This document shows positions 16,178 through 29,151 of a stretch of DNA of 64,000 nucleotides, one piece after another. The translations under genes were made by a program, and so were the position numbers. The notes under the pieces were generated by a model that saw only the letters and a program-made list of their open reading frames with translations, did not search any database and was not told the DNA's origin. Source of the stretch: Trachythela sp. YZ-2020 (taxonomy: Eukaryota; Cnidaria; Anthozoa; Malacalcyonacea; Clavulariidae). The DNA lies in contig JADLSH010000052.1 of assembly GCA_016169945.1 (NCBI GenBank), positions 806,001-870,000 of the forward strand. The letters run 5' to 3'. The stretch's first letter is position 1. Each line of letters starts with the position of its first letter.

Positions 16178-17184
16178 TGTTATTGTTTTGTGTTCCCGGG
16201 CGGTTTATTTAGCTGTAAATGTTCTTATATGATATAAATGTGAATTAATAAGATTTAATAGTATGACTAGTGCATTTTTGCGACTTTTGCTATTGTCAAC
16301 CAAGTGTCAGCTACGCTATTGTCAGCCAACTTCACGAGGTTAAGGAAACGAAGGGATAAATGGGAACTTTATGTTTGAGTTCCCTAAATCTTTTCACTGA
16401 CCATGTTGATTGTTGAATCGCGTGGGCACCCTCTCTCTCCGCCCGGGATGTTAGCAGGTCAAGTCGAGTATCAAAATCAATACTTTGTGCGAATTGGAAA
16501 ATCATTTCCACAGCATATCGTTGGTTTGATGGATCATTTTCACCATAAAATTTAGAATTTTACTCGTGTTTACAATTCGCGGGAAACGTTATGTCAATGT
16601 CATTTGAATCTGGAAACAAGGTAAACTTTTTTAAATATTGTACGAATATCCTGCATTATTCGAGCTTTTATTTCGACAAAATTCACTCATAAAAGGGTTA
16701 AAATAATGCAATATTTATTCTCAACACTGTTTGTGTAAAAATCGTCCAATCGAATTGTTAACATCACCTTATACTAAGTTTACTTTTGATATTTGATTGG
16801 TATAAAGATATAAGCACAGTTTGGCATTTTGTTCCAAAACTGCTGTGACTCTCCTGCTGTGATGGTATGTAATATTTATATGTTGTGTGTAAATAGTGCT
16901 GTTATATACAACCTTTATTCTCAAGTATAAGAGCCGTAAAATCTGAAGGTTTCACAATTGTTTTAAACATTGCTCCGATGGGCTATAGGCCCTCATCCCC
17001 TCTATGCACAGTTTTTTAAAAGAAATATAAACGTTCACACACTCATTGAGTGACATTGACCTCATGCATTGACATAATTCAATTACGCTATTTAATTATA
17101 CAATTATGCAAATGCGCATACGCAGATACATGTACGCTTTGCGCACCTATTTTTTAGACCTAGCCAAGAGCAGTTGCGAAAAAT
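16178..17184. other. No gene seen
   Basis: This is AT-rich sequence without a supported coding region, RNA gene or repeat structure. Confidence 0.4.
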
Positions 17185-18420
17185 TCAACTTAGGTCCTCT
17201 GGCAGGAATTGAACCTGCGGGACCCTGCGATTCCGGTTCACCGCTCTAACCAACTGAGCTACAGAGTCCAGTTGCTGAGCATTAACCGCAAGTTCGGTAT
17301 ATATGATGGGAGTGATGCCAGTATATGGTGTATCCGTGTATGGGTAAATATCAAGATTTTTCTCGGCATCTCGTTCGATGGGATTAAGAGTAGAAGGTGT
17401 TAGTAGATGGGATACTCGAACGGAAATGTATATGTCCTTAGGCCCTGTCATAGGGCCTAAGTTGCATTTTTCGCAACTGCTCCTGGCTAGGTGTAAAAAA
17501 AGGTATATAAATTTCCGTTCGAGTATTCCATCTACTAAAACCTTCTACTATTAATCCCATCGAACGAGATGCCGAGAAAAATCTTGATATTTACCCATAC
17601 ACCATATACTGGCATCACTCCCATCATATTTTTCGAACTTGCGGTTAATTCTCAGCGACTGGACTCTGTAGCTCAGTTGGTTAGAGCGCTGCATTTAGAG
17701 TATTCCATCTACTAACACCTTCTACAGATCAGTTATGATTGTATATAAATGTATATAAATCAGTCCCATCTTATATACCGAACTTGCATTTAATGCTCTG
17801 CAGCTGGGCTCTGTAGCTCAGTTGGTTAGAGCGCCGCACCGGAATCGCAGGGCCGCAGATTCAGTTCCTGCCAGAGGGCCTAAGTTGCAATTTTCGAAAG
17901 TCTAAATTAATATATATAAATTTCCGCTCGAGTATTCCATCTACTAACACCTTCTATATACTATTAATCTCATCGAGCGGGATGCCGAGAAAAATATTTA
18001 CCCACACACCATATACTGACATCACTCCAATCGAAATTGCGGTTAATATAATGCTCAGCAGCTGGACTCTGTAGCTCAGTTTGTTAGAGTGCTGCACCGG
18101 AATCGCAGGGCCACAGATTCAATTCCTGCCAGAGGGCCTAACATGCATTTTTCGCAACTGCTCCTGGCTAGGTCTAAAAAAGTATATAAATTTCCGCTCG
18201 AGTATTCCATCTACTAACACCTTCTACTATTAATCCCATCGAACGAGATGCCGAGAAATTTGATATTTACCCATACACCATATGCTGGGATCACTCCCAT
18301 CATATATACCGAACTTGCGGTTAATTCTCAGCAACTGGACTCTGTAGCTCAGTTGGTTAAAGCGCTGCAATGGGAGTATTCCATCTACTAACATCTTCTA
18401 CAGATCAGTTATGATTAACA
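17185..18420. repeat. Cluster of tRNA-like (tRNA-derived) repeats
   Basis: The tRNA-like head CTCTGTAGCTCAGTTGGTTA occurs at about 17665, 17810, 18070 (diverged) and 18340 on plus, and at about 17253-17272 on minus. Each keeps a box A-like TAGCTCAGTTGG; the complete copies also keep a box B-like GGTTCAATTCC or GATTCAATTCC. A shared body follows, with CGAGTATTCCATCTACTAAC and CATCGAACGAGATGCCGAG. The first unit is inverted relative to the others around about 17455. The anticodon arm does not fold properly, so these are tRNA-derived repeats (SINE-like), not working tRNAs. Confidence 0.7.
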
Positions 18421-18503
18421 ACCCATCGACACCAAGGGAGTGTGTACTCTAATCATTATAAACCACCTACTAATATATAGATATATTATTTGTTTATTTT
18501 CAG

Positions 18504-18611
18504 AAACTTGCTCATGAAATCGAGGCTAGTATCCGCAGGGTTGAAAGAATGAAAATTGAACCTCCAACATTGGCAGAAAATATCCAACAACTAAATAACA
18601 AACAGTCATGA
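18504..18611 (+). CDS. Putative terminal exon of a host gene
   Basis: A good 3' splice site (TTTGTTTATTTTCAG) precedes an open segment of 35 codons ending in TGA. It encodes a helical, charged peptide with KLAHEIEASIRRVERMKIEP, followed by PTLAENIQQL. Coding character and splice context agree, but I do not recognise the protein and no upstream exon was found. Confidence 0.35.
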   Translation, partial: KLAHEIEASIRRVERMKIEPPTLAENIQQLNNKQS

Positions 18612-18829
18612 TTACAGAGCAGTACACGTACAGTGTATGGCTATAAAATATCATATTTTTACTCCATAAAATTAAATTAAATAGTAATATGGAAAATACT
18701 GTGCTCTTAATCATTCAATTTTAACATTGTGTTTTATGTCCTGAATCAGTGCACCATTTATACAACTTAAGATATGATCGTTTTAGAGCAATTGATTCCA
18801 TGACATGTTTTGGTATGTGAACAGTTGCA

Positions 18830-19115
18830 GACAGTTTGTTAGCCAGACGGTCAATCATGCAGGCAGTGAGTCGGTTGGTTTGTTGGTTGGTTTGTCAGTT
18901 AGTTTGTTGTCTAGTTAGTCGGTTGGTCGGTTGGTCAGTCGGTCCTAGCTCTAACCGGTCTGTCAGTTGATTGGTCGGTCGGTCGTCTAGTTAATTGGTT
19001 GTTTGGTCGATCATTGGTCAGCCGACCATCTTGTCAACCTTTTGGTCGGTTGGTTAGACAGCTGGTTGGTCATCTATAGTCAGTCGGTAAGTCGTTCTGT
19101 CAGTCAGCCAGGCAA
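18830..19115. repeat. Degenerate GGTY-type minisatellite
   Basis: This is a long run of degenerate TTGGTTGG, CGGTCGGT and AGTTAGT four-base units, such as GTCGGTTGGTCGGTTGGTCA. Confidence 0.75.
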
Positions 19116-20747
19116 TTACTTGGTCATTATGTTTGGAAAATAGGGTAAACTGTAAAACATGGAATTTGGAATTTGGAATCTTTGAATCATGGAATCTTGG
19201 GATCTTGGGATCTTTCTATATGTATCTCTCGCTAATATATTGATTTATATTATTTATCATTTTTGAAACAGAATGCGTTATATTCTATGCGTTATATATA
19301 CAGCAAGGCTATTAGGTTTATTTCTATTTTAAAGCACTTTCTAACACCTTCGCTTTGCGGCAGGAAACCAATTTCTATACAGGCGTCGGCATAGGCAACA
19401 AGCTCGTTTGCATTTACGAATTAACAGCAGTACTATACCTAGACAGATAAACGTCAAGTATACATGTACGACTTCAATGCCAATGTGGCCGTATAGTTTA
19501 TAGCCAAGTACATATAGTACACATGTCCAGTTAGTAAATCACCAGATAAATCTAAATACATTACAAAGATAATATTGTCACATCACTCACATGTATGTCG
19601 GTCGTCGATAAAACTGTAAACTGAGACTTAATTTTCCGGATGACTTTTGAAATTTTTTGTTAAAATTGAAAATTCGAAAAATAAGAAATTAACAATGTTT
19701 TTGATTACTGAATTCCTCCTGAATTCCCACAACAAAACCGTAATACACAACAGTATATTATATGTTTTAACTCCTCCACATAAACTGAGGGTAACGATAC
19801 TTTTTGCCTTTATCGCGTTTGCCAGTTTAGGCGGAAACTTCAAACTAAAGTTGCAACGTTATTTGTCTGATATTAACACCATCTCACTGCACATACTTGT
19901 CACTAGAGAGATTACGCGCACAAATTTCTCTGCTTTGGAGAACCATGTGATCAGTTGCTATTATAGCTCTTAGCCAAAGTTATTTTTGGAAAACTTTTGG
20001 AAGTTGTGTTGAAGATTTGCATTTGTCTGTGTTAGTTGGAACTAATGGATTCTGTTCGAAAACCTTTGTATTCCCTCATTGTTTCGGGTGAGTGTAAAAA
20101 AATATCAGTATATTTGAGCAATTTAGTTTCCTGTTCCGTGTCATTGAAGTATAAAAATCCTTTCAGCTTTTGTACTGAAGCAGTACAATTCATCTATTGG
20201 AGTTGTCATGGACAAATATAACGGAATTTATTAAACAACCAGGCAGATTTAATTGATTGTATATCGTATATTTCAATTAAACGGAGATGCTGTAAAAATT
20301 TCGTGCAGTTAAGTGACCAGATTAGTTAACTTTTCCTTTGCGCCATTTTGTCATGCTCAGAAATCGCGGACGTACGTAATTCATTCTGGTTTTATGTACG
20401 TAGAAGCATTTCATTGGAGTTTTAACTGTAAGCACGTATATGCACTACTCATGCAGCATATCATATAGTGCATGCGTTTGTGTCAACTGTCGCAGATATT
20501 TTTGATAATTACATAACGATAGTTATCGGGTTTTTCTGGGGAGGGGGTTCATAAATAAATTTAGGTACGATAAAATTTAATAAACGATATGTTGGCAAAT
20601 ACACTTTTTGTGACTAAGCCCCTGTTTTTATGAGCCTTACTTGAAGGACTAGCCTTCCAATGCAAGATAAGGATTGCTAACTGAAATCCCTATTAAAAGT
20701 TGCGTCTATATGAAAGGAGAACCAGCCATCCCCGTCGCGATCATGCT
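19116..20747. other. No gene seen
   Basis: Short open frames here (for example 19647-19973) lack recognisable domains and I do not support them. No RNA gene or clear repeat was seen. Confidence 0.4.
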
Positions 20748-20750
20748 ATT

Positions 20751-21139
20751 AGGGAGTTTACGATCTACGACGCGACTAGCTCGACGACGCGCCTGCAAAA
20801 CAAAGATATACGTCATGCAAGACAAAAAGGATGAATAATTTGTGGTCGCATGGGTTTCCTCAGCAGCGTTGCCATTCTTATGACATCGTCAAATGAGGAA
20901 TTTTCACGTTTTCTGAGTAATGTGAAAGCTGGTTGCGTCGTGAGAGCTGTTTTATAACGTTGACCGAACGACAAATATCAGCTAAACATCGGAGTTTTTT
21001 AGCCTAATTTAAACGTTGGTAAGGTTGTTAAAACGTGCTTTAGACAATTAAAGCAGTATAGTTAATTCATGTGGCTTATGTCAAGCATAAATTGACGTGG
21101 CGTCGTCGAGGTGACCGCGTCGTAGATCGTAAACTCCCT
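20751..21139. mobile_element. MITE with AGGGAGTTTACGATC ends and 3-bp target duplication
   Basis: The inverted ends AGGGAGTTTACGATCTACGA (left) and their complement (right) are flanked by ATT at 20748-20750 and 21140-21142. The length is 389 bp with no coding region. A 3-bp duplication fits PIF/Harbinger-type elements, but the family is not certain. Confidence 0.65.
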
Positions 21140-21394
21140 ATTGACTACCCCAAACCTCGTCTAGTAGGGCTGAAAACTCCCCTGAGCTAACGCAACAGAG
21201 AGGGTCTGGCCTCCTAGTAGAGTTCAGTAAAAAATTATCTTATCTGTCTCAAACTCCATTTTCGAAGTCATTTTTCATTTAAATATTTATCTCAATATTT
21301 TGAACAATATCCAATCGTCTGCTGGTTTTTATTCGAACATTTGCTTGGCAAAATATGATTTTGGACTTCGTGAAAATCAGTATTATATATTAAG

Positions 21395-21592
21395 TAGATG
21401 AGTACTTGTAGGAAAAGCAATTAAATGCTATTTTCGGAAGCGAGCCAGCCCTACCAAGAGGGTGATTTTTGAAGTACAAGGTGAAAACCAGCCATACTGA
21501 TAAGTTGATGAGTATAATTGCAGGGAAAGCAATTAAATGCTGTTTACGAAAGCTAGAACACGAAGTGAAAACCAGCCATACTGAATAAACCA
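21395..21592. repeat. Short imperfect tandem duplication
   Basis: Two copies of a segment containing GGAAAAGCAATTAAATGCT and GTGAAAACCAGCCATACTGA lie about 110 bp apart. The minus-strand open frame here is an effect of the repeat. Confidence 0.55.
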
Positions 21593-21599
21593 TTTATTT

Positions 21600-22255
21600 T
21601 ATACTAAAACTATAGTATATACTGTATCTGTTACCTTCCTTGTGTTGTAGTCCTCGACTATGCCGCAGTTTCTGGTTATATGTTTTATTTAAAATTGAAT
21701 GAAATAATTATGCAAAAGTAAAAACTCTCACAAATCACAATTACAGTCGCCACTATAGCGCACGGGCTACATGCCCTCTCGCATGCATGATCAAATAATT
21801 ATTTAAATTACCACTCCACACTATATTGACCTTTCACTAGCAATGACTTACATTTTTTTGACATCAAAATTCATCATACCGGTCATTTGCAACGAATTAA
21901 CCAAGAAAAAGAAAAACGGAGTAACCGGTCAAAAAAATGAGTAACCTGTATGATACGAGCTTTTGTGTCCCGCGCTTGTGCTATTAACCTACCATACACA
22001 TTTTCTATTGTTCTCAATCGCTTTTGGTATTTGACTCAAGACCTGATATAAACAATTTCACGTCTTGGATTTAAAATTCAAAATTCCTTATATAAGTCTT
22101 GAAATCTATATACTGTAGGCCTACCTATACCAAGTCTAAAAGTTGTCATTCAGCAAATAATGAAATGAAGCTCTGAACCTCAAGGCGGAGTCATTACACT
22201 AATCTGAATGAATAAACATAACACAATTTTAAGTTTATCTTATTTGACTTATTTA
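21600..22255. other. No gene seen
   Basis: This is AT-rich intergenic sequence leading into a LINE fragment. Nothing in it is supported as a gene. Confidence 0.4.
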
Positions 22256-22494
22256 GTAACACGAAAGGCACAGGTCTTGACAAAATTCCGGCTAAGATGC
22301 TACGCATTGCTGCAGATATAATTGCACCTTCTTTAACTTATATTTTTAATCTAGCACTTTCAACTGGAGTGTTTGTAGAGGATTGGAAGGATGCGAGAGT
22401 TATACCGATTTACAAGGAAGGCAATAGACGAACTTTGGGAAATTATAGAACAATATCAATTCTACCGATAGTAAGTAAGGTCTTCGAAAAATAA
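22256..22494 (+). pseudogene. LINE reverse-transcriptase fragment
   Basis: The frame encodes the N-terminal part of a non-LTR reverse transcriptase: GTGLDKIPAKML, then DWKDARVIPIYKEGNR and YRTISILPIVSKVFEK. It stops at 22494 and the downstream RT motifs are gone. It is a truncated retrotransposon remnant. Confidence 0.8.
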
Positions 22495-22719
22495 ATTTTT
22501 AAACAACTTTACAAACATTTAAATGAAAATTGCCTTAAACATAAATATTAAAGCCCAGCAAATGACTTTCAAACAAGACATTTAAAATAAAAGAGTAAAA
22601 TCTATTTGCTTACGTTTCGTTTACTTTACAACATCTTCAGAGCGTTTAAACTCATTTACAAGAGGGTGCTATATATATATATATTACAAATTTACTAAAT
22701 GCTAAAAAATTAGGTAAAA

Positions 22720-22918
22720 AAATGACACCTTTTTTGGGTGCTATTTTAACACCGCCGTTGATGGTGTTGATTTAACACTAGTTACGGTGCAAAAACAACA
22801 CCTTTCCTAGTGTGATATTAGCACTGGTTTAGGAGTTGGTTTAACACCCGAATATTCTCATCAAAATAGCACCTGATTTAGGTGCTATTTTAGCACTAGT
22901 GTGAACAAAAACTTGCTC
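22720..22918. repeat. Cluster of short GGTGCTA palindromes
   Basis: Several imperfect palindromes of the type GGTGCTATTTTAACACC are packed within about 200 bp. A better-preserved, related cluster lies at 31448-31675. The family is unknown to me. Confidence 0.6.
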
Positions 22919-25729
22919 ATTGCTACAAAGCAAATCCAAAATATATGAACAAAGAGACAACACAATCTGAAAATATATGAACATCCTTTGAATTTATAAT
23001 AATATATTTGCTGATTCCAAAATTACTTTGCAGCTGAACATTAAAATGGTAATACATTTAGACAAATCTTGCCATGCTCATGCAATGTTCTCACCAATTA
23101 CCTATTAAAACCAGGTACATCTATTATTTTACCCTGGGAAATGCCAAGCAATTCTAGTACTATGCTAGGAGCATGTCAGAAGAGTTATTCTATGTCACTC
23201 CAATGCTTAACCTATTAACAACTAACAATTTTCCTTAGCAGGTGAAGTTGTCTGGCATTAGACAGAGTAAACTTGCAATATAAGATGCACAATCAGGAAT
23301 TTATACAAGCACTTTATTCTACTGCCGTTTTTCAGATGAAGAAAATGAATTATTTACAACCGTTTACGGGTAGCAGAAAAGTGCTTCTATAAATCCCTGA
23401 TAATCATTGTGGTTTAATGGGTTACAAATTTGTTATTAGGTAAAGTCAACAGTACGTTATAGAGTCTGATGATTACTACACTAATTTTCCCATAGTCTAT
23501 AGACATGCCAAAAGACTGCAACTCCAAATTTTCTGAGATCAGAATACCTCTATTCTTTTGCTCCTGTCAGTATGGCCAATATCAAACACACACAACTTGA
23601 CGCAGACCATTAACTCCTTGCGTTGTCTTCCTCAGCGATACAAAGTTGCTCTATTACTTTAGTCGTGATGCCAAGATGAACCATACATAAATATCAATAT
23701 TTTTCCAGCTTCACAATCACATATAATTAGGTTATCTATAAAATACATTGAAAGTTTGGTACATAAGTAAATACAAAATTCAGATAACTTAAAATATTTG
23801 CATCATTCTAATGAATGCAATTAAACAGGTGTCTGCTAATAATACATAATTATGATATTCTCTTTCATTAGGCAGGACATAGCTGACTTAACTACTATTT
23901 GACGAGATCACAGTTGTATAAAAAATAATCAATTCTCACACAATAATAAATATTCTTGCAGTGAGTTCCATATCAAAATACACCCCTAGTGACCCCACTA
24001 GAAGTGGGTAAGGTCCAGTGTTACTATAGAGCACACAGGTTATAATTAGAATACAATTAGCTATTGCTTATGCACAGTTAGCCTCCTGAGATTCCAAAAC
24101 TCCCTTAGGCATGATGCACAGGTCTATGTAAATGCTTTCTTCACCCTGCTCTCCTGGGCAGCACACTTTGGAGGAACAAGCAGGGTATAGCTGAGTTAGG
24201 AAGAGTCCCCCCTCAAATATGGGCATCATATATTGTTGGTTTGTGCCGAAAATCATGGAGGGAAAGTTATTATATATTATAATATTATACTTCACAATAA
24301 GTTTGTCCAATCAGAGAACTAGGCTTGTACCACATGACCGTGGTATTTTTCAGTGAATTCGACTTTTTAATACCCCGCTCGTACCCAGGCTGTCATCTAA
24401 TTTCATCGCCTGTTTTCTAGCATCTAGTACAAGTAAAGTCATACAAGGTTCGGTATAATATATCATTTATAGACCTTTCACTCAAGGTATTCCCAAAAAA
24501 TTACCCTTCGGGATGAAATATGCCTCGGGCTTTGCCCTTGGGATATTTCTCATCCCTCAGGGTAATTCCAAAAATTCAAAAATTTCATGTATCCACTCAG
24601 CTACATGCATTTACATTGACCTCAATGACCTGTAGGTTTTATTGAAGCATTTTAAATATACCTCATTAAATACCAATTATAATATTATGGAAGTTGCACA
24701 TTATTTGTCAAGACATTTTCTCAGGGTACTAATAGACTATACATTGATTCATTGAAACAATGCTCAACTTATGAAACAATCACATAATTCATATATAAAA
24801 ACATTCATAAGTCTACTCTAATGTCAGAGTTTCTATGGTATAGATTAATATGATTGTTAAGTAGGCCGTAGTTTATATTATCGTTTTGATTCAGAACTAA
24901 ATTGATAAGTACAAGGGAATTTTTGCCGCGTTAAAATTCAAATATTTTCTTTATACAGCGACACAACGCACGCAACATAAATATTTATGAATACATCCGT
25001 AAATTTTTGCCTTTATAATTGCTTTATATTACATAAAAACATTGAAATATCCTTACCTGAATATTATACCAGCGTTCCTGAGCTATAACTCTTGAAATTC
25101 TTGTGGATTTCGAGAAGAAAAAGCAAATATATTGCTTGTAGTTTCCAACATAATTTTTCAAATTAAAATTTGAAATGAAAGGGACGCTATCCCAGAAAAC
25201 TTTGCGCGCGTAGTAAGGAAATTAGACACCAGTCCGTCTTTCCGTGCTTATGTCATTTCTATGAATTCTTTCAGGAGAGACAAAGGATCGCGGGCTCGGG
25301 GTACGAGATTGAGACAACTCCCAACCAACAAACACTGCTCGTATTTTGTACCATTTCAGATTTTTGTGTCATATTTTAGACTCTATGCTTTAGGAATATA
25401 ACGTTCTCTGTAAAGCTTCTCTTAAAGGTATGCAGCAAACTAGATGCGACACAACAAAACACCATAGAGTTTGTGTATATAAAATGTCTATAATCATGTA
25501 GTATCACAAGATATTATACATGGCGATTTATCAAAACAATATTCCGTAGAAATATGTTACTTGGGCTTTCTTGCGATTTTTTGTGAAACTGTAATTTGAC
25601 TTAAACACCCATAATATATTTAACCCTAATGCATCAGCCAAATCCAAGCGTGCCCATCCTCCCCCGGGCCACCGCGGGGCATTTTCCTGTAAAGCACGTC
25701 CCGGGGGTTGGACATTTGAACTCAAACCT
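22919..25729. other. Non-coding sequence with a small foldback
   Basis: No gene was seen in 2.8 kb. An imperfect hairpin (about 24505-24562) pairs ATTACCCTTCGGGATGA with its near complement around GGGCTTTGCCC. At 25665-25745 there is a GC-rich repeat piece with GGGGCATTTTCC and GGGGCATTTGAA that abuts the start of the Polinton. Confidence 0.45.
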
Positions 25730-26368
25730 TTGCTCGGGGGCGGGGCATTTGAAATTAAGGATTTGGATATAAAACAAAACAATACCAGTTTCAGAACCAC
25801 TGTTTTCAAGTTGAATTTATCATTTGGATTCGTATTGTTCACCAACGAGACGGAACAAATGCAGTACCACCATTCCTCTATCTACAATAGTCGTGTATTT
25901 GAGGTACCGTTCCAAATACGTAACCTCGAAGATTTAAATCAAGTTCGTGAAGCGTTGGGAAACCTAGATATCTTTGAGTGGGCTCGACAACAACGACCTA
26001 ATTCTAAATGGATCGTGGCAGATAACACAAACGCTACGTTTTATATAACGAAACTACGTGATCGTCCCATAGGACGAAGTGTACGTTTACCGAAATACCT
26101 ATTGGAAAATCGTGCTGTCGTGTCATTAGATTGCTGTGAAAAAACTGGATTACCTTACGAGGACAAATTGTGTTTCTTCCGTTGTTTGGCTATGCACCGT
26201 GGATGTCACCCCCATAATTTAGAACGTGATACACGACATTATTATGAACGTTACGTTGAGAGCGATGATTTTGATGGCGTCACACTCGAGGAATTGCCAG
26301 ACTTGGAAAAATTATTCGAATTAAATATATACGTGTATCGTCTTGTGGAACTTCACGACGAAGAAAAT
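25730..26368 (+). pseudogene. Polinton PolB, N-terminal fragment
   Basis: The product resembles the N-terminal region of Polinton PolBs: FRTTVFKLNLSFGFVLFTNE, RQQRPNSKWIV, and LCFFRCLAMHRG, which is the OTU-like Cys signature region. The frame has no ATG at its left end; homology seems to begin near 25742, right after a GC-rich repeat, so the start is lost or displaced. The frame runs into the AAAAT target duplication of a DNA transposon at 26364-26368 and resumes at 29452. Confidence 0.8.
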
Positions 26369-26640
26369 AGGCCGTAGGATGAGGGTCGAAAATGTTCAAT
26401 TCCGTAGCACCCCTCGTGTAACTACATAATTTTTACATGAATGGATAGATTAGAACTTACTTAGTTAGAATCCGCTTCCCCCCAAGCGAAATAGTTGCAC
26501 AAATTGAAGTACAACCTCTCCAAAGTTCGGGCTTTCTCGTGTTTCGAAATCCATGAACGGCCATTGTTGTGTTACAACTACGCATGCGCTTGACCACAAA
26601 ACACTTAATGCGCACGCGCAGATAGGAAAACTGATCTCAA

Positions 26641-27236
26641 CGCAGAACTGGACAAGAAAAAAATTATGAAATGTGCGAAAGCAGGGCTGAAGTAATACAA
26701 GATGACATCGGATTGTTTTAAAAATATAATGATATTTTTATGTTCTGTGCATTTTAATGGAGTTCGCCAAACATTCTGAGCAATGTACCGTGTCAAGCCC
26801 TCGCCAGGAACACTTCCAAGCCAACATTACAATAACTTATTAAAAATATGATGTAAAAAAATTTTATACTACAGCAATTGCATGACGTTTTTGCAAGCAA
26901 ATCTGTTTTTCAGGCTTTAAATATTATCACAATCCTAAACATTATAGAACACGCATACCGTAATTTCTCTATTAATTTGGGGGGGGGGGGGCTTATTTCT
27001 AATATATACAAAGAGTCTGTTTGCACGTTTGATTCTCTTTATAAATACGCAACATCGGGTACAGTGATGTTACGTACCAAAGTATCAGTAAAATATCATA
27101 ATTATCTTTAAAATACAATACTTTCATGCTTCACAATTTGAAAAATTAATTTCTTACAGTAGAGGGGCAGGGGGGTGCTTAATAGATAAATTACGATATG
27201 CCATAAATAAGTATTACTCGGTGTTCACAATCTTAT
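26641..27236. other. Inside of DNA transposon, no gene seen
   Basis: This AT-rich internal part holds a 10-base run of G at about 26980. No supported coding region was seen. Confidence 0.4.
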
Positions 27237-27835
27237 TTATTTTCTAACTCTCTTCCCATCAATTTTATTAGTCCAGGTTCCTTGTTTATTTATGCAGTCG
27301 CCTTCATCAAATTCTTCATCACTATTTTCAGCTTTACTCAACATATGTTCCTCAACTAAATCAGAAGTATCCAAGTTCTCAGCATACACAATTTCACTAA
27401 CATTTCTAGATTTAGGCAAATAGAATACCAGCTGGGGATAACTGTTAATTAGCTGCTGCTTGAGCTCGGAAGACCTGTATTTCGATGCATCCACATTCTC
27501 AGTTTCCTTAGCAATGACAACAAATTTCTCAATCATGTACTTTATTGCTTTTCCCTTGAGGATTTCAGTTTCAATGACTTCTTTACAGAATACATTGTAA
27601 GATATTTCATACACTGGTGGTGCACATGTTGTGGTCGTCTTTGCCTCCCTTGCAAGGAATATGGTATAGTTGCTATAGCAAACTTTGTGGTAGCGGACCT
27701 CCAATGCAACACAGTCTTTATCTCTAATCTGCACAAGTATCCGCTCATCATTTTTCCTCTCAGCAGCTGTACGTAATAAGCCAGCATCAATTGTACTTGC
27801 CAACACTAGTGGTGTTCCTCTTCTCTTTTGTGTTT
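27237..27835 (-). CDS. Exon-like ORF of the DNA transposon, YHKxCY-type protein
   Basis: The 189-aa frame contains DCVALEVRYHKVCYSNYT, then a helical region and an acidic tail ending at 27237. The YHxxCYxxYT motif recurs in an uncharacterised metazoan protein family, probably zinc-binding. A 3' splice-like TTTTACAG lies just upstream (about 27840 on the minus strand), so this is likely an exon. The exon at 28801-29151 has a related motif and probably belongs to the same gene. The expected transposase domain was not seen. Confidence 0.5.
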
Positions 27836-27895
27836 TCTACACTGTAAAACATACAAGTTTAGAATGCCTGTTTAAAAATGGCATTTACCAACTAA

Positions 27896-28319
27896 GGGCC
27901 TGTTTATATGGAACCCGGACTGGCTCGCTGACCGGGCCAGCCCGCTTAGCAAGATCTCGCCATGTAATTGATTTTATAGTAAAAACTACTGTGCATTTAT
28001 ATGGACAAGCGGGCTGGCCCGGTTCCAGAGATCTCACTTGAAAAAGGCGAGATCTCGCTTACCAGGATGAAAATTTCCCCATATAAACACTCACTAACCG
28101 GGTCAGCCCGGTTGCCGGGATGAAAGTTGAAAGAGACGCCACCACCAATTTGTGTGTAAGCTATTTTTAAGAACTGTCAAAACAATGTCAAAGGTCAAAA
28201 CAACAAAATCATCCTGCCTGCTGGGATGAAATTTTCTCATATAAACACAAGACAAATTCATCCCGCTTACCGGGCTGGCCCGGTCAGCGAGCCAGCCCAG
28301 GTTTCATATAAACAGCCCC
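27896..28319. mobile_element. MITE nested in the DNA transposon, TAA target duplication
   Basis: The ends GGGCCTGTTTATATGGAACC and, reversed, GGGGCTGTTTATATGAAACC are flanked by TAA at 27893-27895 and 28320-28322. Inside the ends are further CCGGGCCAGCCCG repeats. A 3-bp TAA duplication fits PIF/Harbinger-type MITEs. It is 424 bp long with no coding capacity. Confidence 0.8.
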
Positions 28320-28800
28320 TAAAGCAGGGTGAATTTGACAAATTAACCAGGTATTAAAATAAAGCTACTCTGGTTTGTAAAGTTTATGAACATTGTGTTC
28401 ATAAACTTTACAATCAAATAGCTTATATTATGCTTGTTTAAATAAACTTATTATCTGGATAATTAACCCATTAAGATCCAACACCCAATAGGTACTCTAA
28501 AATATCATATAGCCATATAGGTATATGCACAAGACAGTAAGGCACAATATGACAACTTTTCCACCAAAAGGTGGTCCATAGAATATAAAGATACTGTACA
28601 CAAGAAATTGTACATAATCATACCTTGTCTCTTGAAAACCAAGACGAATCTCTTCCACAAATAATGCAGCATTCTGGTAGTACATGCTTGTTTCTTTGAG
28701 GCAAGGTCTTACTTGGTTCCACTGAAATGACTGAATTGCGTGTAATCTTTCTTCTGGGTTCCACGGCTGGTAAATGCTGGTTCCATGTGGCATGTGTGGT

Positions 28801-29151
28801 CTACGGTATTAGCGACCTTTTCCGTGCTTGTACTAGCTCCATTTTCCTACGGATCTTTTCTTCATCGCTAAATTTCTTGTAGCATTTCATGTGGTGGTAC
28901 CATTCTAAATCAAAACTTTCGTTTGTGTTCTCTGCCAAGTATGAATAATTGACGAATTCGTCATCAAACTTATCATACGAATCCTTCGCTATCTCAGCTT
29001 GCAGGCAATTAAGTTTCGCCCATTTATTCCTGCAATCGACAAATTTCTTAAGCCTTTGACGAGTAACTTTAGAAAGTTGCTCGGTTACGCCTTCAAAATG
29101 CATAAAACATGAGGATATTCGAATATTCGACATATCGTCATTAGTAGCCAT
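28801..29151 (-). CDS. First exon-like ORF of the DNA transposon
   Basis: The 116-aa frame starts MATNDDMSNIRISSC and contains LEWYHHMKCYKKFSDEEKIR, a second copy of the YHxxCYxxF-type motif. Placed just inside the right TIR and reading inward, it is a plausible 5' exon of the element's gene; downstream exon candidates are 28497-28793 (weak) and 27237-27835. Function is unknown. Confidence 0.5.
   Translation of the reverse strand: MATNDDMSNIRISSCFMHFEGVTEQLSKVTRQRLKKFVDCRNKWAKLNCLQAEIAKDSYDKFDDEFVNYSYLAENTNESFDLEWYHHMKCYKKFSDEEKIRRKMELVQARKRSLIP

Noticed and set aside
17200..17273. A functional tRNA gene on the minus strand
   Set aside because: Box A and box B are present, but the anticodon stem does not pair, the loop lacks the usual T before the anticodon, and the acceptor stem ends mismatch. 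Similar units recur as repeats.
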